From Pseudovibrio brasiliensis (lineage in GTDB: Bacteria; Pseudomonadota; Alphaproteobacteria; Rhizobiales; Stappiaceae): DNA of 64,000 bases. The position numbers and the translations under genes are program-made. The stretch is taken from NCBI RefSeq assembly GCF_018282095.1, contig NZ_CP074126.1, positions 4,748,341 through 4,812,340 on the forward strand, written 5' to 3'. The notes under the pieces are model-generated. The model searched no databases, was not told the DNA's origin, and saw nothing but the letters and a program-made list of their open reading frames with translations. Below, piece after piece: positions 60,260-64,000 of the stretch; within the stretch, counting starts at the first letter, position 1, and each line of letters opens with the position of its first letter.

Positions 60260-61145
60260 TTTTCAGCTCCATCGCACGGGCATAAATCGTTTTTCGATCC
60301 ACCCCGGTTGCTTTGGAGACTTTCTTCGCTGCTGCGCTCACTGGCATTTCTTTCAATGCCTCCAGCAGCAGCACGTCTGCATCAACCTCGGTCAGTTCCT
60401 GCTCTTCAGGTGGTGAGACAAGAATAACAATTTCTCCCTTGGGGCGATCCCCTGAGAAGAAATCACTCAGTTCTGCAAGGGTTCCTCGCTGAAAGGTCTC
60501 AAACCGCTTGGTCAGCTCTCGCGCCACAACAGCCTGTCGCTTCCCAAGAATTTCATTCATATCAGCAAGCGAAGCCCCAACTCTGTGCGGGCTTTCATAA
60601 AACACCAGTGTTGCTGGAATATCCTTCAATTCCTCAAGACGCTTCTTCCTGCCGTGGGTCTTGTTTGGCAGAAAACCGGCGAACAAAATCGTATCAGACG
60701 GCAGACCAGCTCCGACCAGACCACTCAGCATGGCAGAGGCACCAGGGATGGGAACTACTTTGTGCCCCTGCTCAACCACGTCCCCCACAAGACGGAAGCC
60801 TGGATCGGAGATCAGCGGTGTCCCGGCATCCGAAACCAGAGCCACTGCACGACCCGCCTCAAGCGCTTCCATAATCTTCGGACGCTGCTTCTGGGCGTTG
60901 TGCTCGTGATAGGTCATCATCTGCGTGCGGATGCCATAGCGTTGCAGCAAAACACCCGTCACGCGGGTATCTTCACAGGCAATAAGATCGCAGGCTGCAA
61001 GGGTTTCCAGCGCACGGATGGTGATGTCCTGCAGGTTGCCGATTGGCGTTGAGACGATGTGCAGGCCCGGTTCAATCCGTTTAGCGATTAGCGAATGCTC
61101 GCCTACGTAGTATTTCCGCTCAGATGCAGCTTCGGAATGATCCAT
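60225..61145 (-). CDS. rsmI: 16S rRNA (cytidine-1402-2'-O)-methyltransferase RsmI
   Basis: Methylates the ribose of C1402 in 16S rRNA, tuning the P site. The start at 61145 (MDHSEAASERKYYVGEHSL) follows GAGGCG; 19 upstream codons are excluded. The 306 residues contain the tetrapyrrole-methylase-fold blocks GLHIVSTPIGNLQDITIRALETL, CEDTRVTGVLL, SDAGTPLISDPGFRLV and PIPGASAMLSGLVGAGLPSDTILFAGFLP. Divergent from the LpoA-like gene. Confidence 0.95.
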   Translation of the reverse strand: MDHSEAASERKYYVGEHSLIAKRIEPGLHIVSTPIGNLQDITIRALETLAACDLIACEDTRVTGVLLQRYGIRTQMMTYHEHNAQKQRPKIMEALEAGRAVALVSDAGTPLISDPGFRLVGDVVEQGHKVVPIPGASAMLSGLVGAGLPSDTILFAGFLPNKTHGRKKRLEELKDIPATLVFYESPHRVGASLADMNEILGKRQAVVARELTKRFETFQRGTLAELSDFFSGDRPKGEIVILVSPPEEQELTEVDADVLLLEALKEMPVSAAAKKVSKATGVDRKTIYARAMELKNAGSAEDTESD

Positions 61146-61202
61146 GGTCGCCTCGTGAAAGCTCCAGAATGGAGCAAGTTTTGCACAGTAGAGAGTGCAC
61201 AT

Positions 61203-61502
61203 CTAACCAACAAACCGCAAAATGACTAATTACAACGGGGAGTTTTTGACAGAATCCTTAAAAAAATCGCGGATTTCCTTGGGTTGAGGCTGTATTAACT
61301 GCGGTGGATCTGTAGAAATAAACCAAATGACAGCCTCTCCCCGAAAAGTGGGAACCGGTTTTCGGGCAGGGATAGGCGCAAAACAATCGATTAGAGCTGA
61401 GTGCATGCGGGCATGCGGTGAACTCTAAATGTAAATTGCCGGATTTCATTCCTTGTTAAACGAGGGATTGATTTTACGGCCTTCGGAATAGATGGGGCAT
61501 CC
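61203..61502. other. Intergenic region between rsmI and the LpoA-like gene
   Basis: About 300 bases holding divergent promoters and the third copy of the palindromic repeat. No gene is supported. Confidence 0.5.
61340..61366. repeat. Palindromic intergenic repeat, copy C
   Basis: CCCGAAAAGTGGG and CCGGTTTTCGGG with a two-base gap, the third member of the family at 13783 and 46276. Confidence 0.8.
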
Positions 61503-62735
61503 ATGAGCTTAGGATCAGCCACACTGCGTGGAATGAGCTTCCGCAAACTTGTGACAGGGGCTGCACTTGGCATCTCGGTCCTGTTGGCTGGCTGTGTTAA
61601 TTCACCTAACTTCTCATCGGTGAACACTCCTCTTCAGCCTGACTTGAACCCCAACGGACAGCCGCAATTGGTCTCTGGTCGTGCCATCGGCAATGGCTCC
61701 GTTCGTGTCGGACTGTTGTTGCCATACTCTGGCGAAGGCCAATCTGCCGTTTCCGTGGCAACCCTCTTTGAAAATTCTGCCAAGCTGGCATTGGAAGATT
61801 TTCAGGGCGCTGACATCCAGCTCCTCGTAAAAGACACCGGTGGCACCGCTGAAGGTGCAAGCATCGCAGCACAGCAGGCAATCAGCGAAGGTGCTGAGCT
61901 GCTGATCGGCCCGGTCTTCGCGCCAGCCGTTCAGGGTGCATCCGCAGTCGCACGTCGTTCTGGTGTTCCAATTGTTGCATTCTCCTCTGATACCAACGCA
62001 GCCAAGCCAGGCACATACTTGCTCAGCTATCTGCCGGTTTCTGACGTAAATCGCATCGTTTCTTACGCAGCAGAGCAGGAACGCCGCTCCTACTCAGCCT
62101 TGCTTCCAAACAACGCATACGGCGCAGTTGCTGAAGCGGCCTTCCGTCAGGCAGTTGGGCAAACGAATGGCCGTATCATCACCATTGAGCGCTATATTCC
62201 GGGCAATGCCGAAGATATTCGTGCCCGTGTTGCCAGCCTGAGCCGCTCCATTTCTCAGGTGGACACTCTGTTTGTGCCTGAAGGCGGCGGTGTTCCTCCG
62301 TTCGTTGTTCAGGTGATGACCGAGATGGGCGCCAACCTTGGCGAAGTGAAGATGATCGGCAGTGGACAGTGGAACACGCCAGAAATCCTTCAGTCTCCAG
62401 TCATGGTCGGCAGCTGGTTCCCGGGTCCGGATAACCAGAGCTTCGAGCGCCTCGCAACCCGTTACCGCGAAACCTATGGTTCTCAGCCACCGCGTAATGC
62501 GTCGCTGGCATATGATGCAACCATTCTGGCCGCCGGGCTGGTGCGTTCCGCTGGGCCGGATCGCTTCTCCGACCGCGTGCTGACAAACCGTGACGGCTTC
62601 CTCGGCATTGATGGCATCTTCCGCTTCCAGCAGGATGGCTTAAACAACCGTGGTTTGGCTGTTTACGCTGTGACCGGCAAGCGCGAAGCAGAGCCAATTG
62701 CTCCGGCGTCGCGCAGCTTTGCAAGCCAGTTCTAA
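61503..62735 (+). CDS. LpoA/LppC-like lipoprotein (penicillin-binding protein activator)
   Basis: A 410-residue lipoprotein. The signal ends with lipobox LLAGC (Cys31 from the ATG at 61503; an alternative start at 61533 leaves Cys21). The mature part is a periplasmic-binding-protein fold: GLLLPYSGEGQSAVSVATLFENSAKLALED, LLIGPVFAPAVQGASAVARRSGVPIVAFSSD, and AYGAVAEAAFRQAV. It resembles LpoA, which activates PBP1A in E. coli; the class A PBP at 50845 would be its natural partner. A branched-chain amino-acid binding role is less likely because of the lipobox and the absence of ABC permease genes. Confidence 0.85.
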   Translation: MSLGSATLRGMSFRKLVTGAALGISVLLAGCVNSPNFSSVNTPLQPDLNPNGQPQLVSGRAIGNGSVRVGLLLPYSGEGQSAVSVATLFENSAKLALEDFQGADIQLLVKDTGGTAEGASIAAQQAISEGAELLIGPVFAPAVQGASAVARRSGVPIVAFSSDTNAAKPGTYLLSYLPVSDVNRIVSYAAEQERRSYSALLPNNAYGAVAEAAFRQAVGQTNGRIITIERYIPGNAEDIRARVASLSRSISQVDTLFVPEGGGVPPFVVQVMTEMGANLGEVKMIGSGQWNTPEILQSPVMVGSWFPGPDNQSFERLATRYRETYGSQPPRNASLAYDATILAAGLVRSAGPDRFSDRVLTNRDGFLGIDGIFRFQQDGLNNRGLAVYAVTGKREAEPIAPASRSFASQF

Positions 62736-62759
62736 GTTCCGCAAATTCTGATGTTAAAG

Positions 62760-62788
62760 AGCCTCGCTCATTTGAGCGGGGCTTTTTT
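62760..62788 (+). terminator. Intrinsic terminator after the LpoA-like gene
   Basis: AGCCTCGCTC (62760-62769) pairs with GAGCGGGGCT (62774-62783) with one G-T pair, then TTTTTT. Confidence 0.9.
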
Positions 62789-62892
62789 ATTGGCATTTTC
62801 AGATCCTTCCAATTGTGCCGGTCCCGTTGGCTCTACGGTGATTACTATGGCTTAGGTTGAGTTCGTCTCACGCCGAACAAAGGCACACAGCG

Positions 62893-63258
62893 ATGCAGGA
62901 ATTACGCTTTCATCATGTTGGCATCCCAACCAGCGAAAAGCTGCCGGAAGCGAACCACAATGAAAAACTGAAGCTGACAGCCACCGGCTATTATGATGGC
63001 CCCTACGCCATCGAGTGGATGAACTTTGACGATGACAATCCCCTTCCTGAAGTGATCAAAACAACGCCCCACGTTGCCTATGTGGTTGATGACCTGCACG
63101 AAGCCTTGAAGGGCAAAAATGTTGTTCTGCCGCCTCAAAGCCCGGCAGAGGGTGTCTGGGTTGCCTTCATTCAAGACGGTCGTAACCTCATTGAACTGAT
63201 GCAATTTGATAGGCCCGAACAGGAAATCTGGCCCCATCCGGATAAGTTCAGGCTCTGA
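62893..63258 (+). CDS. VOC-superfamily (glyoxalase-like) protein
   Basis: A 121-residue protein of the vicinal-oxygen-chelate fold. The start at 62893 (MQELRFHHVGIPTSEKL) is preferred over the longer frame from 62857, since family members begin near the RFHHVGI strand. Metal-site candidates are His6/His7 in RFHHVGIP, a mid-protein His in TTPHVAYVVDDLHEAL and the Glu of RNLIELMQF. The reaction is unknown; glyoxalase, dioxygenase and epimerase roles all occur in this fold. Confidence 0.8.
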   Translation: MQELRFHHVGIPTSEKLPEANHNEKLKLTATGYYDGPYAIEWMNFDDDNPLPEVIKTTPHVAYVVDDLHEALKGKNVVLPPQSPAEGVWVAFIQDGRNLIELMQFDRPEQEIWPHPDKFRL

Positions 63259-63398
63259 TCTTGGATCTGCGCCACCGCGATTTACCCAATGGGACGAATA
63301 GCCTTTAGGAAACTAATGAAATCCGTAGGGAAAACGGATAGAACTAGCTCAGGAAATGAGTTGGTGGGTCTACGCCCGCGCAAAAGGTGGTTTTAATA

Positions 63399-64000
63399 AT
63401 GCTTTCAGACAAGCGCATTCTTCTCATCATCACAGGCGGAATTGCGGCCTATAAATCGCTGGATCTGATCCGCCGCCTGCAGGAGCGTGGCGCAAAGGTT
63501 CGTGCGGTTCTCACCAATGGCGGTTCTCAGTTCATCACACCTCTCGCAGTTGGCGCCCTGACCGGCGACACCGTATTCACCGAGCTGTTTGACCGCGAAG
63601 CGGAGCATGATGTCGGCCACATTCGCCTTTCTCGTGAAGCTGACCTTGTGGTTGTTGCCCCGGCCACCGCAAACATCATGGCCAAGATGGCTCACGGATT
63701 GGCAGATGACCTGGCATCCTGCGTGCTTTTGGCAAACGACAAGCCGGTCCTCGTTGCCCCTGCCATGAACTCCAAAATGTGGAGCCACGCGGCAACCCAG
63801 CGCAACGTGGCGCAACTAAAAGCTGATGGCCTTCACTTCGTTGGCCCAAACGCGGGCGAAATGGCGGAAAAAGGCGAAGCAGGCTATGGCCGCATGTCAG
63901 AGCCGCTGGAAATCGTAGCTGCGATTGAAGACCTCCTTTCTCCCAAAGACCTGCCTTTGAAGGGCAAGCGTATCGTCATTACAGCTGGCCCAACGCATGA
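63399..64000 (+). CDS. coaBC: Bifunctional phosphopantothenoylcysteine decarboxylase/synthase (3' end beyond window)
   Basis: Makes 4'-phosphopantetheine in coenzyme A synthesis. The ATG at 63399 with AAAAGGTGG eight bases upstream starts MLSDKRILLIITGGIAAYKS, the flavin-binding CoaC start; the visible 200 codons include VVVAPATANIMAKMAHGLADDL, PVLVAPAMNSKMW and AGEMAEKGEAGYGRM, then the CoaB start KGKRIVITAGPTHE. The frame runs off the right edge. It would probably continue to about 400 residues. Confidence 0.95.
   Translation, partial: MLSDKRILLIITGGIAAYKSLDLIRRLQERGAKVRAVLTNGGSQFITPLAVGALTGDTVFTELFDREAEHDVGHIRLSREADLVVVAPATANIMAKMAHGLADDLASCVLLANDKPVLVAPAMNSKMWSHAATQRNVAQLKADGLHFVGPNAGEMAEKGEAGYGRMSEPLEIVAAIEDLLSPKDLPLKGKRIVITAGPTH

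Noticed and set aside
1-64000. CRISPR array, rRNA or tRNA genes
   Set aside because: No regularly spaced repeats and no recognisable rRNA or cloverleaf sequence were seen on reading; a covariance search would be decisive.

Overview
The window comes from a moderately GC-rich alphaproteobacterial chromosome. The gene families, a glnD-murJ-trpS run, an ornithine-lipid acyltransferase (olsB), an intracellular PHA depolymerase and an AccD without the zinc finger all fit the Hyphomicrobiales, probably a marine member of the Stappiaceae/Pseudovibrio type. That genus-level guess is an inference. I saw no rRNA, tRNA or CRISPR array, and no complete insertion sequence. The two outermost genes, maeB (left) and coaBC (right), are cut by the window edges.

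Layout. Positions 1-8.5 kb hold maeB and mutS (divergent), a geneless 0.7-kb stretch ending in a palindromic repeat element, a DODA-type dioxygenase, dut, a HAD phosphatase and cysK with a structured leader. From 22.5 kb down to 8.5 kb nearly every gene lies on the minus strand: Tim44-like, mltA, Smr, XRE regulator, glnD, murJ, trpS, then trpA, accD, folC. This run covers nitrogen signalling, lipid II export, tryptophan, fatty-acid and folate functions. Between trpS and trpA a 1.7-kb AT-richer cassette carries a polysaccharide pyruvyltransferase-like gene. It is flanked by near-identical 262-bp direct repeats, each holding the trpA promoter region and first 13 codons.

Positions 22.8-43 kb are more accessory: fxsA, a periplasmic class-A-beta-lactamase-like hydrolase, a membrane acyltransferase, a LolA-like/secreted protein pair, an SDR/TetR divergent pair with two operator copies, polA, a DUF3883 nuclease-like protein, a GNAT, an M2 dipeptidase, a Tat-exported amine oxidase, wrbA, an MFS pump behind an almost canonical SoxR box, an aquaporin and a TonB-dependent receptor.

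Positions 43-64 kb return to core functions: moeB, hrcA, the rph-rdgB-hemW run, phaZ with an unusual C-terminal helix-hairpin-helix extension, a DUF2852 protein whose ribosome binding site lies inside a strong hairpin, a YgjP-like peptidase, a class A PBP, olsB, a hybrid histidine kinase, comM, gshB, yraN, rsmI, an LpoA-like lipoprotein, a VOC protein and coaBC. Themes are envelope and peptidoglycan assembly (murJ, mltA, PBP1A, LpoA-like), DNA repair and replication (mutS, polA, dut, rdgB, comM), and redox or xenobiotic defence.

The most notable non-coding signals are the trpA-leader duplication, the SoxR box at 37876-37906, the paired TetR operators at 28128-28191, the hairpin over the DUF2852 start, and three copies of a short palindromic repeat (13783, 46276, 61340).
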